Shown: positions 43,718 to 55,527 of the stretch, piece by piece
Layout of the letters: every line of letters begins with the position of its first letter
Position numbering within the stretch: position 1 is the first letter of the stretch
NCBI GenBank assembly: GCA_947646735.1
Contig: CANTFK010000898.1
Location: 186,001 to 250,000, forward strand
Source: Peronospora farinosa
Lineage: Eukaryota > Oomycota > Peronosporomycetes > Peronosporales > Peronosporaceae
Reading direction: 5' to 3'
DNA length: 64,000 nt
Program-made: the position numbers and the translations under genes
The notes under the pieces: model-generated
Told to the model about the DNA's origin: nothing
The model's input: only the letters and a program-made list of their open reading frames with translations
The model's database searches: none

Positions 43718-45339
43718 GTGTGCATTGTTCCAGCCACCAAAACAGCCAGTGAAAAAGTTCTGGAGGCTCGCCCGAAGAGCGCCGAGCCTAAATCAGCGCG
43801 CGAAGAACGCTTCGCGGCACAGTCTTGGGATGCTCTTCGTGCTTCGGGCAACCCTGTACACAATATCGCCCGTGAGTACGCCGATAATTTCCCGGAAAAA
43901 ATTCCAGCTGAGCTTCCGGCGGATTGTGGTGTGCGGCACGAGATAGATCTCGTGCCAGGATCGAAATACTGCGTGAAACGGCAGTGGCCGTTACCGCGCG
44001 ACCAAGTCATCGCTATTGATGAATTTTTCGAGGGTCGCCGCAAGGCTGGCCATGTCCGCGAGAGTATCTCGCCACATTCGAGTCCGACTTTTTGTGTGAA
44101 GAAAGCCACCAGCGGTTGGCGCATTGTGCACGCCTTTAACAAGCTGAATGACGCCACGATCCCGGCTCAAACGCCTATCCCTCGAAAAGACATGGTATTG
44201 AATACCATGTCCGGGAGCGAGATCTACAGCGCCATAGATCTGACAGACAGTTTCTATCAGATCCTCATGAGGAACAGTGACATTCCGTTCACTGCGGTCA
44301 GCACCCCAAGCGGGATGCTTTGGGAGTGGTTAGTCATGACACAAGGTCTTAAGAACGCTCCAGCTACGTTCAATCGGATGGTGACACAAGTACTTCGTCC
44401 ACTTCGCGACTTTGCACCGAGCTACTTTGACGACATTTTTGTTCACAGCCGCGCTGAGAAAAAGCTCAGCGCTACGGAGGTACACCTTCGACACTTGAAG
44501 CAGGTGTTTCAAGCTATGCGCGAGAATAAATTGTATGCGAATTTGAAGAAATGTGTCTTCTGCGCTCCCGAGATTCCAGTACTCGGTTGCTACGTCAGCA
44601 AGGAAGGTGTCCGCGCTGATCCTGAAAAGATCTCATCGATCTGTTCCTGGCCAACGCCCAGGAACCAAACTGAATTACGTCAATGGCTCGGTTTGGCGAA
44701 TTACTTGCATAAGTATACGAAGAACTATGCTGAGCTAATTCAGCCATTATCGACTTTGCTCAAGAAAGATGCAGTATGTTTATGGACGGCAGAACATCAA
44801 TCTGCCTTCGACTCCGTAAAGAAGAGCTTGTCCGAGGCACCGGTGCTGATGCGAACTGATGACTCCAAGCCATTCCACGTCGTTTGTGACGTGAGCAACT
44901 TCGCTATAGGTTGTGCCCTCATGCAATTTGATGACGAGGGTCGAGAGCGCGTCGTAAGTTTTCAATCACGACAGCAGAAACCTGCCGAGAAAAACTATCC
45001 GGTACACGACAAGGAACTTTTGGCTATGCGCTACGCACTAATAAAGTTCAGAGTATATCTGATCGGCGAAAGATGTATTCTATCTACACAGATTACGCAT
45101 CACTGCGTACCGCCGTCAAGAGTCCTCACTTGTCCCAGCGTATGGCACGGTGGTTGTCATTTTTCGCCGAGTATAATTTCGTGGTGCATTACAAGCCTGG
45201 CAAGAACAACATTCTCGCTGACGGGCTTTCTCGTCGTCCTAATTACGATCCTCGATGCGACATAGGTCATCCAACGGAGAATGTTGATGACGATGAAGTA
45301 TCTGTGCGTGTTGTATTGAGCTGGGGCTTAATGCGATGA
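43718..45339 (+). pseudogene. E3 reverse transcriptase and RNase H
   Basis: A long frame with [20 protein letters not shown], the intact SYFDDIFVHSRA catalytic box and RNase H (VCDVSNFAIGCALMQ, DKELLAMRYAL). A frameshift near 45075 moves the end of RNase H (YTDYASLRTAVKS, GKNNILADGLSRRP) to the next frame. Confidence 0.88.
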
Positions 45340-45451
45340 TTTCGACCCCCGTGCTGTCGATCCGAACTCAGATCGCTGAATCCTACGCGAATGTTTCTAT
45401 GCAGGAATCATCAACTATCTCAGGGACCCGAGCGAAAAATTACTCGCGAAG

Positions 45452-47594
45452 TTGACGAAACCAACACACGACAACATCAAGCGTTATGCGCTTGACGGTC
45501 CGTTGCTGATGTACACGATGGACGTCTTTGATTCACTGCGCGTCGTCATCCCTGCTGATGACGACCTTCGATCCCGATTGGTTCATGAATTTCAGCCCAG
45601 CTGTCGGACACCTGGGTCGCGAAAAGACGTTTGCGGCTATTTCTCGCGTATTTTTCTGGCCGCGAATGTATAAGTACATCCAGAAATAGGTGCGCTCCTG
45701 TGAAACCTGTTAGCGTGTGAAGCCCGCCCCGTCTTCACAAGCCCCATTGCGTCCGCTTCCGATTGCTACGGAAGCCTGGCGCTCGGTCAGCATGGATTTC
45801 ATCTTTGGCCTCCCACCGGATGAACAGAAACGCACGGGCGTATTGGTTCTAGTGGATCGATTCATCAATAAAGTGCATTTTGCTCCGGTCTCCGCCAACA
45901 TTACGGCGGAGACGACAGCGAAGATCTTCATTGATCTTATCTTTAGGCATCACGGCTTGCCAGAATCTATTGTTTCGGACCGTGATCTGCGTTTCACTTC
46001 GGCTTTCTGGGCCGAATTATTACAGCTATTAGGCACGCGGTTGCTTATGTCTACGGCGGCCCATCCAGAGACGGATGGGCAAACGGAGCGTGTAATAGAG
46101 TGCTCGAAGATGTCTTGCGCAGTTATGCAACATCGTTCTCGTCATGGAGCTCGTTTCTTCCACTTGCAGAGTTTGCAATCAACAATGCTGTCCATGCATC
46201 GACCGGGTTGACGCCCTTTTTCGTTAACAACGCGAGGCATCCTCGCGTTCCGGCGCTACTTGCTCTCTCAGCTTCAGAGCACCCTGTCTCAAAGCTTGGT
46301 GGGGGAGTATCTACGGATGGAATTGCGCCGAAACTATTGATGATTGATTACGATGAGGATAAGGTTGCTGCCGATGCAACTCCTGCTGGTAATATTGTGG
46401 TCAACGGCATGTCGACTCCTGACGCGATGCATTCCACCGCTTCTACCGTTGCTAATTTTGCCCCAAAAGAGAATACGTCGCCTGTAAGTTCGGCTGCAGT
46501 AACCGAATTTCTGCTATTACGACAAGGAATCACGCGTTTTGTGCGTGATGCAACACAAGAGGCAGTCGACAAGCAAAAGGAGAATGCGGATAGAAGAGGT
46601 CGAAAGAATATGTTGATATTTCGAGAAGGTGACAGAGTATTGTTATCAACAAGTGGATTACCGAACATTTCAGCGACGAATTTGGGCGCTAATAAGTTAG
46701 CGCCAAGATATATTGGTCCATTTAGGGTTGTTAAGGTGCATGGTGACGCTTACACGCTCGACATACCTACATCTATGCCTTTGCACCTGACGTTCTACGT
46801 CGGGCGCCTCAAGGCTTACCTACCGGCGGACCTCCCTTCGAATCTTCCCCCCTCTTCTGTGTCGGCTCAAAATCTGACATCCCTTGACGACGACGCTGAC
46901 GACGACTGGGACCAAGTACTGCCCGAACGCGTGCAGACTCGATCTTCTGGGGTCCTCCGAACGCAGTCGTCTCAAATTGACGTAGGCGTTCATCCAGTAC
47001 CAGCTGCTCACGTTGAGTCCGCTCAGCAGCCTCAGTCGCAGCATCCGCACGATCTTGAGCTCTCTAAGCCATCTCACGAGCATTAAGTAGGGCATTCTTC
47101 GACTCCTCTACTTCAGCGCGAAGTAGGCGCAGCTCATCATCCGACTATACATGCGCCCGATTGCGAGAATCGGCGCTCATCGCCAGAGGTCTTCCGTCGT
47201 GATACTCCTCCTCCCTTAGTTGATGCATCGGGTGCGCGACGCTGGATTGTCGACCGAATTGTCGATCACGAGGATCACAAGCCCCAGGCGCCGAGTAATG
47301 ACTCGGCGCCATGTCGAGAGAAATTACAGAGTTCGCTGGTTGGGATATTCCCCGGCGGACGATACATGGGATCCATCGAGTACGCTGTCCCAAGATGTAA
47401 CAGACGCTCTCGCGAGCCGTGATGCTCGCGAGCAACAGAACTTTGACGACGAGTCCCCGAGCGATTCCGAGATTTATTATGAGGCTCGAGAAAACTTGGA
47501 TGGCATTTGCGACTATGTAGGATGCCATATCGAATCGAATTTGGCGCACCTGTGGATCGAACCAGCGACATCACGATCAAGAACTCAATGGTAA
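45452..47594 (+). pseudogene. E3 integrase and chromodomain
   Basis: The H2C2 region (45452-45673) is frameshifted. The core lies in 45717-46211 (SMDFIFGLPPDE, SDRDLRFTSAFW, TDGQTERVIE), changes frame near 46110, and continues in 46100-47086 with the LEDVLRSYA segment, the INNAVHAST block and the C-terminal RYIGPFRVVKVHGDAYTLDI module. A chromodomain follows at about 47240-47400 in another frame (YRVRWLGYSPADDTWDP). Confidence 0.85.
46809..47549 (-). pseudogene. Antisense coiled-coil frame of E3
   Basis: A minus-strand frame runs from 47549 through TAG codons at 47145-47147 and 47064-47066 to a TGA at 46809-46811. After the first TAG it reads SDDELRLLRAEVEESKNALL, and after the second RAQDRADAATEAAERTQREQ, a clear heptad coiled coil. 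Position (opposite the integrase C-terminal linker) and character match the antisense genes of E1, E2 and E4. The N-terminal part is not recognised and its start is uncertain. Confidence 0.45.
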
Positions 47595-47909
47595 ACCACT
47601 GCACCAACGGAATGATAGCGAACGAAGAGTTTCGTTATGAGTTCTCGCAATTCTGGATGATTAGCGCCGATATAACGGTATAGCGTCCACGGGATCAAGT
47701 GTGCGTCCGTGACACGCGGTGTCTGCTCCCTGCTGATCGTACGGTTGATGTCGTCAGATACATCCTTGCGCGCGCGGCCAGGGTCATGCTGCTCAGTTGT
47801 GTGTCACTGAGCAGGTTTGAGGTTGTGTCGCTGCATCTTTGGTAAAAAGAATCATTCTCATGTTATGTGCTTACGTTGTAGTAAGCACAACTTAAAGAGG
47901 GGGGAGTGA

Positions 47910-48227
47910 TGTAATGGGGCAACCTATTACATAAGTAGTTATAGGAATAATACATAATTTCATAAGTAGGCATAGGGCAGTATCCGATTAGCGGATACTG
48001 CGCGTCATTTTATTATTGGTTTATTATTGGGTCTGGCACCCCAATAATAAACCAATAATAAAATGACTTCCATATTGAGTGGTTCCCATGAGCTAGGGAA
48101 CCTATTCGCACTTACTGCGAATTAAACTAAAACAAAAATAAAACAGAGTTATATTTACGAGTTAATTAAGAGCGCTTCCTCAATGCCCTTTTAGTGTAAG
48201 ACGGTAACGGGTCCTTAGCCCGTTACA
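47910..48227 (+). repeat. E3 3' LTR
   Basis: 318 bp, nearly identical to 41119-41435, preceded by a polypurine tract AAAGAGGGGGGAGTGA. Confidence 0.95.
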
Positions 48228-49092
48228 AATTGGACTGCATCTAAGGTACACACGGTGTGCGAGAAGACTTAGAAAAGGTAAAGGCTTTCAAGGAATGGAC
48301 AGTCCCACGACACGTAAAGGATCTGCGATACTTCCTTGGGCTGTGTTGCATACTCTGGGTGACGCCCAATTATAAGTTAACTTGCAAAAGTGCGTAATAG
48401 GGGTCCCCGAGATACCGATACTGGGCTGCTCGTAGGTGCACATGGTGTACGAGCAGAGCCAGAAAAGGTAAAGGCTGTAAAGGAATGGACAGTCCCACGT
48501 CATGTGAAGGATCTGCGCCAATTCCTTGGGCTCACTAATAACTTGCATAAGTACAGCAAGAATTATGCGGAGCAGACTAAGTCATTGTCTGACTTTTGAA
48601 AAAGAATGCAGAATGGACTTGGTCAAAGGAACAAGAAGATGCGTTCACATCAGTGAAGCAATATCTTGTAGAGGCACCGGTCTGGCATTGCCAGACGCGG
48701 ATAAGCCCTTTAGCGTCGTCTGCGATGCAAGCAATTTTGCAATCGGCAGCGCGCTCATGCAGAAGGATGACAACGGCGTTGACCGTGTCATATCGTATCA
48801 GTCTCGGCTTTTAAAAGCTGCCGAGCTGAATTACTCTGTGCATGACAAGGAACTACTTTCAATTAAGTATGCCCTTGTTACGTTTCGTGTGAACCTCTTG
48901 GGCACGGAACCTTTTGTGGTTTATACGGATCACGCATCACTGCGGACCACTATCAACTCACCGCACCTCTCGCCTAGGATGGCGAAATGGCTAACATTCT
49001 TCTCTGAATTTAATTTCAAAGTTGAATATAAGCCGGGTAAGTCGAATGTCTTGGCTGACGCGTTATCGCGCAGAACAGACTTCGAGGCATGA
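48228..49092 (+). pseudogene. E4 reverse transcriptase end and RNase H
   Basis: Resumes the RT frame after E3. It contains a roughly 190-bp direct duplication: the block from GACTCTGGGTGACGCC to CTTCCTTGGGCT occurs first across the insertion (41045-41118 plus 48228-48343) and again at about 48350-48531. RNase H follows (VCDASNFAIGSALMQ, YTDHASLRTT), with a frame change near 48600. Confidence 0.82.
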
Positions 49093-49104
49093 CACCAGGA
49101 AATT

Positions 49105-50738
49105 GTGTCTCGCGCGAAAGCACAAGTTGAGTCGTCAACATTGGCAGCCATGAAGGCCTACCATGTGACGAGCTCAATGGCCTCCGATATCAAGGAGTGC
49201 TACAGTCAGGACGACCATTGTCGCCTGCTGTTGGATCATTTTGGTGGACAAAAGGTTACCCTTCCGTCGCACCTCAAAGCGAAACTAAATCGCTTTAGTT
49301 ACAGTGATGGCCTGTTATGGCATCAACTGTCACCCTGTGATCCCTTGAGAATCTATGTCCCTCATGACACAGATCTCAAGCTGATGATACTTCACGAGTG
49401 CCATGATGCGCCATCTAGTGGGCATCTGGGCCGTCAAAAGACATTCTTACGAGTGGCAGAGGAATTTTGGTGGCCCCACCTATATCGGTGGGTGGCCAAC
49501 TATATTCGCTCTTGTGAAGAGTGTCAGCGCATAAAGCCTGCACCTTCAAACAGTGCGCCACTGAAGCCACTGCCGATTCCAACTGAATGTTGGAAGTCGG
49601 TCAGTTTGGACTTCATGTTTGGCTTACCGCCTGACCATAAAGGCAGGACGGGGCTCGTCGTCTTTGTAGACAGACTGAGCAAGATGGTGCATTTGGCACC
49701 ATGTAGCACCAAGATATCAGGAAAAGAGGCTGCCCTCTTGTTTCTGGATCACGTGTATCGACTACACGGGATGCCCGAGTCCATAGTATCGGACCGGGAT
49801 CCGCGTTTTACGTCGGGTTTTTGGCGACATGTGTTCGAGCTGCTGGGTAGCAAGCTCCACATGTCAACCGCTGATCATCTCCAGACCGATGGCCAAACGG
49901 AACGGGCCAATCGAGTGTTGCGTACAATAGCGACTCCTAAAGAATGGAGCAAGCAATTGCCATTCGTGGAGTTCGCTATTAATAACAGTGTTCACGCCAG
50001 TACGGGTGAAACACCGTTTTACATTAACGGACTGCGTCATCCTCGAACGCCAGTCTCGTTTGTACGCAGCCCGAGTCTTAGTGGGGGAGGGCCCCTCACT
50101 TCGCTCGGTGCGAATGCCAAAGAGGGCCAAGGTTGCCCTAGTGACACTGCTAATTTAGCAGTTGGTCACGACACCTATAGGTGTCACAAAGGAGGCACGG
50201 CAAGAAATGCCAGTGCTCTTAGACGATGACACTATAGTGTTGTCAACAGCGTCGACCCATGAACGACCTCTTGGAGGCGTCATAGGCGAGCTGGATGCTA
50301 AAAGCGTGAGCGAAGCTCAGCGCTTTGTGGATGAGCGATTAGCGATTAGCCATCACACGTAAAGTCCGTGACGCGATGGCAAGCGCACAGGACAAGCAAA
50401 AACAGTATGCAGACCAGCATGGTCGCAAAAACAATGAACACTTTAGTGTTGGGGACAAAGTGCTATTAAGTACTGCTACCCTACCTAAACATGCAATTTC
50501 AGTACTACCTGGTGGTACTACTAAGCTATTTCCCCGGTTCATTGGGCCCTTTGCAGTGGTTGAAGAAGTTGGAGACCTAAATTATAGGCTCACTCTCCCA
50601 CCGTATATGAAGACGCACCCCGTATTTTACGTGGGTCGTCTGAAACGGTATGTAACGAGACCGATGGTGACGCCGACTGTGAGTCGAGCGTCGCGACCGA
50701 TCAGGCGACGAGGAAGCCGAGAGGCTCCCCGTGTATGA
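49105..50738 (+). pseudogene. E4 integrase
   Basis: The frame 49105-50229 carries the H2C2 zinc module (HECHDAPSSGHLGRQKT and CEECQRIKPAP), the catalytic core (SLDFMFGLP, SDRDPRFTSGFW, DGQTERANRV), then loses frame. 50376-50738 carries the C-terminal module (PRFIGPFAVVEEVGDLNYRL and HPVFYVGRLKRY). The short deletion after NRVL (no LED-type residues) may affect the core. Confidence 0.85.
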
Positions 50739-52096
50739 ATGAGGGGATAGAGGACTCGGTGATCGAGGAGGACTCCGCGCTTGACGCGGGTCTCTCATCA
50801 CCAGTCGCTCTAAGATGTTCAAACGGGTCTTCAGGCGGTCATACCCCTGACGGTCTCTCGCCCTCACATCACGCAGATCCGAGGTCAGTCGCGAGACTTG
50901 ACTCTCGAGATCTGTCACCTGCCTCTTCAGCGCAGCGGACTCAGCCTGCGACTGAACAGCAGCAGGGTAGGCAGCCGCGAGTAGGTGGGCGTAATCGCCA
51001 CTCCTATCGGGCGCCACCTGTGTTGGTGAACACGGATGGGAACACGCGCTTCCTTGTTGGAAGGCTGTTGGCCCACCGGTTTGTGAAGCGAAAGCTCCAA
51101 ATCCTTGTCCAGTGGAAGGGTTACCCAACGAGCTTTGACTCGTGGAAGCCTGTGGACGCTTTGCGCGTTGACGTGCCTGGGCTGGTGGCTGCTTATGTGA
51201 AGCAGCAGCAGCTGTCTTCTTTTGCTAGGTCCGGAAGGACTAGCAGAAGAAGCGTGGCGAGAATTAATTCGGGATCGCTTACAGCCCAAAATTTCATGCG
51301 CACGCGTCATGGCGAAGCTGATTCGCTGTGACCGCTGTTTAGTTGCATCTACATACAAGGTAACACGGCGCCGAAGTTCAGCTTCATATTCGTTGGCTGT
51401 TTCGTTAGAACGCAGCACGACTGGAATTGGTAAAGCACGACCAAGTGCTTTGCCCTGCTTTTTCCATAAAGGAAAGACGCTATAGAATCTATGAGAGTCA
51501 ATAGTTGCACGCTTCAAAAGTGCTGCACTAGACCCATCCGAGTTTATCCACTCAGATGGAGGTGGCATTGGTGGCAAGCCAACACTCATGTAGCCGCCCT
51601 TGCGACGGCGAGCTAGTGAGGCCGAAGGTGTACTTGGTGGAGCTTTAAGCTCACAATCACCTGAGTCTGACTCTCCATTATGGATTGTCAAGACATCAGC
51701 ATGAGGAGTCACATCTGACTGAATCGCGACTACTCCTTTCAAAGTAGCGTGCTCAGTATTTGTCGCTGCGCTCATTGGAGCAGGCGACGAGGCTTTACCT
51801 TCGCTTGCAGGAAGCATAGACGCTCCCTCAAGGACGGGTGCCTCAAATGATGGGGGCATATGTCCCATCGACGCGCTTTGCTCATCTCCACTTTGGGGTG
51901 ATGGCAATGGCGTGCTCTCATTGTAGTCTACAATGAGAGATGGATCTTCATCCACATTATCGTGAGATGGAAGATTTGTCTCAGTGCCTGAATCACTTTG
52001 CGACGGCTGCGAATAATCGCGGCGCGTGCGCTTAGTGTTGGACTGCATGGGTGCCTTTGCAGGCGACCCATCAGCCTTACCACGTTTCGGAGGCAT
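50577..52096 (-). pseudogene. Antisense gene of E4 with C-terminal coiled coil
   Basis: Minus strand, ATG 52096 with a basic start (MPPKRGKADG, then KRTRR, a possible nuclear signal), an acidic Ser/Pro region, then a conserved-looking block (YSVFPLWKKQGKALGRALPI and a helical ELRRRVTLYVDATKQRSQ). The open frame ends at 50927. An overlapping frame 51128-50577 carries a coiled coil (ALKRQVTDLESQVSRLTSDL, then DRLKTRLNILERLV) and a basic Ser/Arg tail, so one frameshift separates them. It covers the chromodomain and the integrase C-terminus on the other strand. Confidence 0.6.
50735..51331 (+). pseudogene. E4 chromodomain-containing end of pol
   Basis: Frame following the integrase C-terminus. 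A linker rich in Ser, Arg and Gln leads to a chromodomain at about 51040-51190 (TRFLVGRLLAHRFV, LVQWKGYPTSFDSW). It overlaps both antisense frames of E4. Confidence 0.8.
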
Positions 52097-52201
52097 GAGA
52101 ATTGAGTAGACAAAGCGGCGCGTTATATTACGGCTCGCAAGTCACTCTGTCTCCTAGGCGGTGTTTTACAGATGTAAAAATCGTTCTAAAACGGGGGATG
52201 G

Positions 52202-52794
52202 TGTAACAGGGCATCTAGTAACACGTAAACATTAAGTAATACACTTAATGTTTGGTCTAAAAGTATCCATGATTACTTTTGACCAGTCACTTGGGTGCGA
52301 TACACAAATGTAATCCACCCTCGTGAATGTGATATCCATTGATGGATTCACATGGGAAGGGATGGCGCTAGTTGAAGCTAGTCATCGCGACGTCTCAGAA
52401 GGACGTCATTCGCAAGCTTAAATTTATATTTAAGTTCATGCGTCAGGATACGCTTCTAAAGAGTCGCGTATCCGATCTATATATACATAGCCAATCAGTA
52501 GTTAAGTTTATATTTAATTATAATTCATGTTAAATATAGCTCAGTCTTGAATTTGCTTAAGCATACGCACCACGCACGAGAAGCTGAAAAAGCTTTTGCG
52601 TGACGTCGGTGACTTGTTGTTCAGAATTTCGTTGCACTCTCGCTGAAGCGAAAGGCAACTGGCAGGATTAAGCAGTCGACCAACCACACAACCACCCTTG
52701 CACGCGAAGGTAAGACGTTCTAACCGCTTCCTCGATTGTGCTAAAGGTGTGTGCTAAGAAAAACGAGGCAACTTTGTAGAAGTGCCTATTTACA
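52202..52794 (+). repeat. E4 3' LTR
   Basis: 593 bp, TGTAACAGGG...TTTACA, preceded by a purine-rich AAAACGGGGGATGG tract. It is only moderately similar to the left LTR. Confidence 0.8.
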
Positions 52795-52875
52795 GTTTCT
52801 AAGAACACTGTGACCTAATTAATCGTTTAATTAGCTCCAAAATTTTAAGTGGCTTTAGCCGAAACTTTAATTTCC

Positions 52876-52943
52876 CCCTGGTGCAGCGGTTACGCACCGA
52901 TCTGATGAACCAGCGGTCACGGGTTCGTTTCCCACTCGCGCAA
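52876..52943 (+). other. tRNA-like relic (possible SINE fragment)
   Basis: TGGTGCAGCGGTTAC (52879-52893) resembles a tRNA A box and GGGTTCGTTTCCC (52921-52933) a B box, at tRNA-like spacing, with CTGATGA between. Acceptor and anticodon stems do not pair well, so it is not a functional tRNA. A degenerate tRNA-derived SINE head is the best guess. The rest of 52795-53044 has no recognisable feature. Confidence 0.3.
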
Positions 52944-53044
52944 GACTTTTTGATACTCTTGGGGCCCCAAGTATAAGAGAGCACACCCGATCTCTCCACA
53001 AGCGAAGTAAGTAACCTTTCAGAACGAATTCTACCGACCTCTCC

Positions 53045-53686
53045 TGTAGCGGAGCTGCACAGCTCTTTAGCCAGAGGAAGACTTTAGGCTGAGAGCCTCT
53101 TAGTTCTAGAGAACTAAATAGAGTTAAGGGTAAAAGCCACTTCTCTCTAAGGAACTAATCAAACGACTTAAAGTCACCCTGTTCTAAGGAAGTAGGAGAG
53201 ACTTTTAGTCAGTCAAGCAATAAGCTTAAGGTTCAGAGAACCAATGCACAGAGTGCAAGAACAAGCTAGAAGCTTAAAGGTTCAGAGAACCAACGCACGA
53301 AGTGCACAAGAGAACAAGTCAGAACGACTTGCTATCTTAAACTCAAAATGAGAGCTGATTTTATTTATGCTTTAAGATTTTATAAATAGTCCTACTCTAA
53401 GTAGATTAATTACTATAATAGTAATTATTATATGCAGACTTTGCTATTGAACGACGTATCGTCTTAACATCTGTGTATGATGTACTTAATGGAGCGTTAT
53501 CGATTTATCGAATCCCAATCGATAAGATACGGTATAACCGATACGGTATTACCGAATACCGTATCTTAACGCTCATACTTAATACCTCTCTAAAGAGAAG
53601 TATCAAGATGCATTATATGCAATAAAAGGAAACTTCAACCGTAAACTCTCGGAAAGACGCTACAACCGTCGTGTAACCCCGTTACA
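53045..53686 (-). repeat. E5 LTR (E1 family)
   Basis: 642 bp, TGTAGCGGAGC...CCGTTACA, colinear with 6808-7448 and with the same palindromes. Confidence 0.92.
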
Positions 53687-53796
53687 CTCTCCGCCACCAG
53701 ACTGATGTTCCCATAGAATGTCATTCGACATCTTTCCTCTTAGAGGTTGTGCTTTAGCGAACGTTAAAACCTTACAGTTTGTTCACGGCACATAAC

Positions 53797-55066
53797 ATGA
53801 CGCCTCCTGGCACTGAGTCACAGACTCTACGGGACCTTATCGAAGGCGACCTTGACGAAGCGGTTGATTTCGAAAGTGACACCGTCTTTGTGGGACCCGA
53901 TGGGTCCCCTTTAACCATGAAGATGACAATGATCATGCACCGAATCCGTTCCCTGAACGGGGTGCTGCAGATGCGCTAACAGCGTTACGTGACCCGCCTG
54001 ACGTATCGTCAATGGCGACGGTTACCAACCCCTTGACGAGCAGCAGCAGCCGACCATTGATCAAGAGGAAGGCGCCAAGCTCCGGACGAAGATTATGGCT
54101 AGGCTTCAATGGCACCGACAGTATAGGTTTAAACCACCTACGGTGGAAGAACGCCTAAAGGAGGCATCTGGGCATTCCCTTTCTGGCTGGGCCATTGGGC
54201 CTGAGGCCATTTCACCCGAGGATGTTGCAACGCGAACGGCCCTTCGACAACGATATCTGGAACCTCATATTACTACGCAAAGCCAATACTTGGCACGCCT
54301 CAACAGGCAAGTGCGCGGTGCGCCAGTTCCTCCCATAAAGGGCGTTCCCATCCTTCTGTTCGCGGGCTAAACCGAGGAAGAAGAAGACACGGCTTTCAGC
54401 CGCTGGGCGCATTATGCGCGACGTTTAAGCAGCATGTGGGCCCTACGGGCAAGCGCCGATGTGGCAGATATCCGACTTGAGCGGAAGATGCGTTACGATT
54501 ACGCTAAATTAAAGGCCCGAAGAAAAAAATCTCAACGAACGCATTATGCGTCTGCTACACAGCACCCCAATGTTTCGGCTACACCTGTAGCCGCGAGTCC
54601 ACGACAGGCCGAGGCCGCTAGCTCGCCTATCCCCACCACCACTGGTGAGAAGCGTCACCTCCAACAGGCTGACCCTGCGCACGCCACTTAAAAACGTTCA
54701 CGGCGTATGGGCAATCCTGCCGAAGGGGAACCTTGAACTCCCATGAGTTCCACGACTCGGGATATCCCCGCCACTTCACCAGATACTGATTTTGACCATG
54801 GCGGCGACGTTTCTGCAACAGACGTTCAACATGGAACTGATGGTTCCCCTGTCCGTCAAGCAAAGCCGGAGGAGGCCGGTGTATCGGCACAAGCTCATGC
54901 CGAGCTTGTTCAAGAGGTGCGGTCCCTTCGTGAGGAGAGGCAGACGATGAACTCCCGGCTTGCGTCCCTGGAAGAGAGCCGAACCCGATTGGAGGGTCAG
55001 CTTGACCTGTTGGTGCAGATGCTTCGTCCAGCGACAGTGCCAATGGGCTCGGCGCGAGCGCCTTAG
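53797..55066 (+). pseudogene. Decayed antisense ORF of E5
   Basis: Homologue of the E1 antisense ORF. It starts at ATG 53797 and has a frameshift/deletion near 53920, further shifts near 54060, a TAA at 54367-54369 in place of a Glu codon, a one-codon deletion near 54522 and stops near 54690 and 54736. It resumes in 54743-55066 with the coiled coil (LVQEVRSLREERQTMNSRLA). Differences from E1 in the central block are mostly silent. Confidence 0.75.
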
Positions 55067-55527
55067 CGTCTATTTGGGACGGATCCCGATAAGGTTTTAG
55101 CATGCCGACGTAGAACACAGGATGTGTACGCAATTTGCGCGGCAAATTAAGCGTATACGCTATGCCTTTCTTGGCAATGACCATAAAGGGTTCGATAAAA
55201 CGCGGACGCAACTTCGTCTTAAAGACAGCAGACACTACTTTGGTAGGTAGATTTTTAGCATTAAGTAATACTTGGTATCCGACCTCATAATCATTAATAC
55301 AACTTCTGCCTTTATCATCCGCATATTTCTTCTGTTTGTCTAGGCTATCAGCCATTGCATCTTGCACATGTAGTAAGACATTTAGTCGCGTTGCGTGAAA
55401 CGCATTTACCTTTTCTTAACAGTATTAGAGCTGACTTCAGCAAGCCGATCGGCAACTCCTCCCCCACCAAGCCCTGAACCACTCGGTGGTGGCGTTAACG
55501 GAACGCGTGGGTGTGTGAGGCCATTCA
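54627..55527 (-). pseudogene. E5 integrase C-terminus and chromodomain
   Basis: Minus-strand frame 54627-55367 plus upstream sequence in another frame (shift near 55400). It carries the RPRFIEPFMVIAKKGIAYTL module and a chromodomain (FHVERLLQKRRRHGQNQYLV). Truncated by E6. Confidence 0.85.

Larger units (their letters stand above)
41119..48227 (+). mobile_element. Ty3/gypsy LTR retrotransposon E3, nested in E4
   Basis: Complete: LTR 41119-41435, gag to chromodomain, LTR 47910-48227. The left flank ends ATTGG and the right flank begins AATTGG, a 5-bp target duplication with one extra A at the right LTR edge. The two LTRs are nearly identical, so this is a younger insertion than E4. Even so the coding region has stops (41544-41546, 43200) and frameshifts. 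Confidence 0.95.
37425..52794 (+). mobile_element. Ty3/gypsy LTR retrotransposon E4, interrupted by E3
   Basis: LTR 37425-38019, gag, protease, RT up to 41118, then the E3 insertion, then the rest of RT/RNase H, integrase, chromodomain, an antisense gene and LTR 52202-52794. The coding halves join across E3 within an RT block (PETPVL then G). The two LTRs are strongly diverged, so the element is old or its ends come from related copies. No matching target duplication is visible. Confidence 0.9.
53045..55527 (-). mobile_element. E5: partial copy of the E1 family, broken by E6
   Basis: LTR 53045-53686 then the 3' part of an E1-type element in the same orientation (minus), colinear with E1 positions 78-1935. 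It ends abruptly at the E6 LTR. The remainder would lie beyond E6, outside the window. Confidence 0.9.

Noticed and set aside
52876..52943. Functional tRNA gene
   Set aside because: A-box-like and B-box-like stretches are present, but the acceptor and anticodon stems do not pair.
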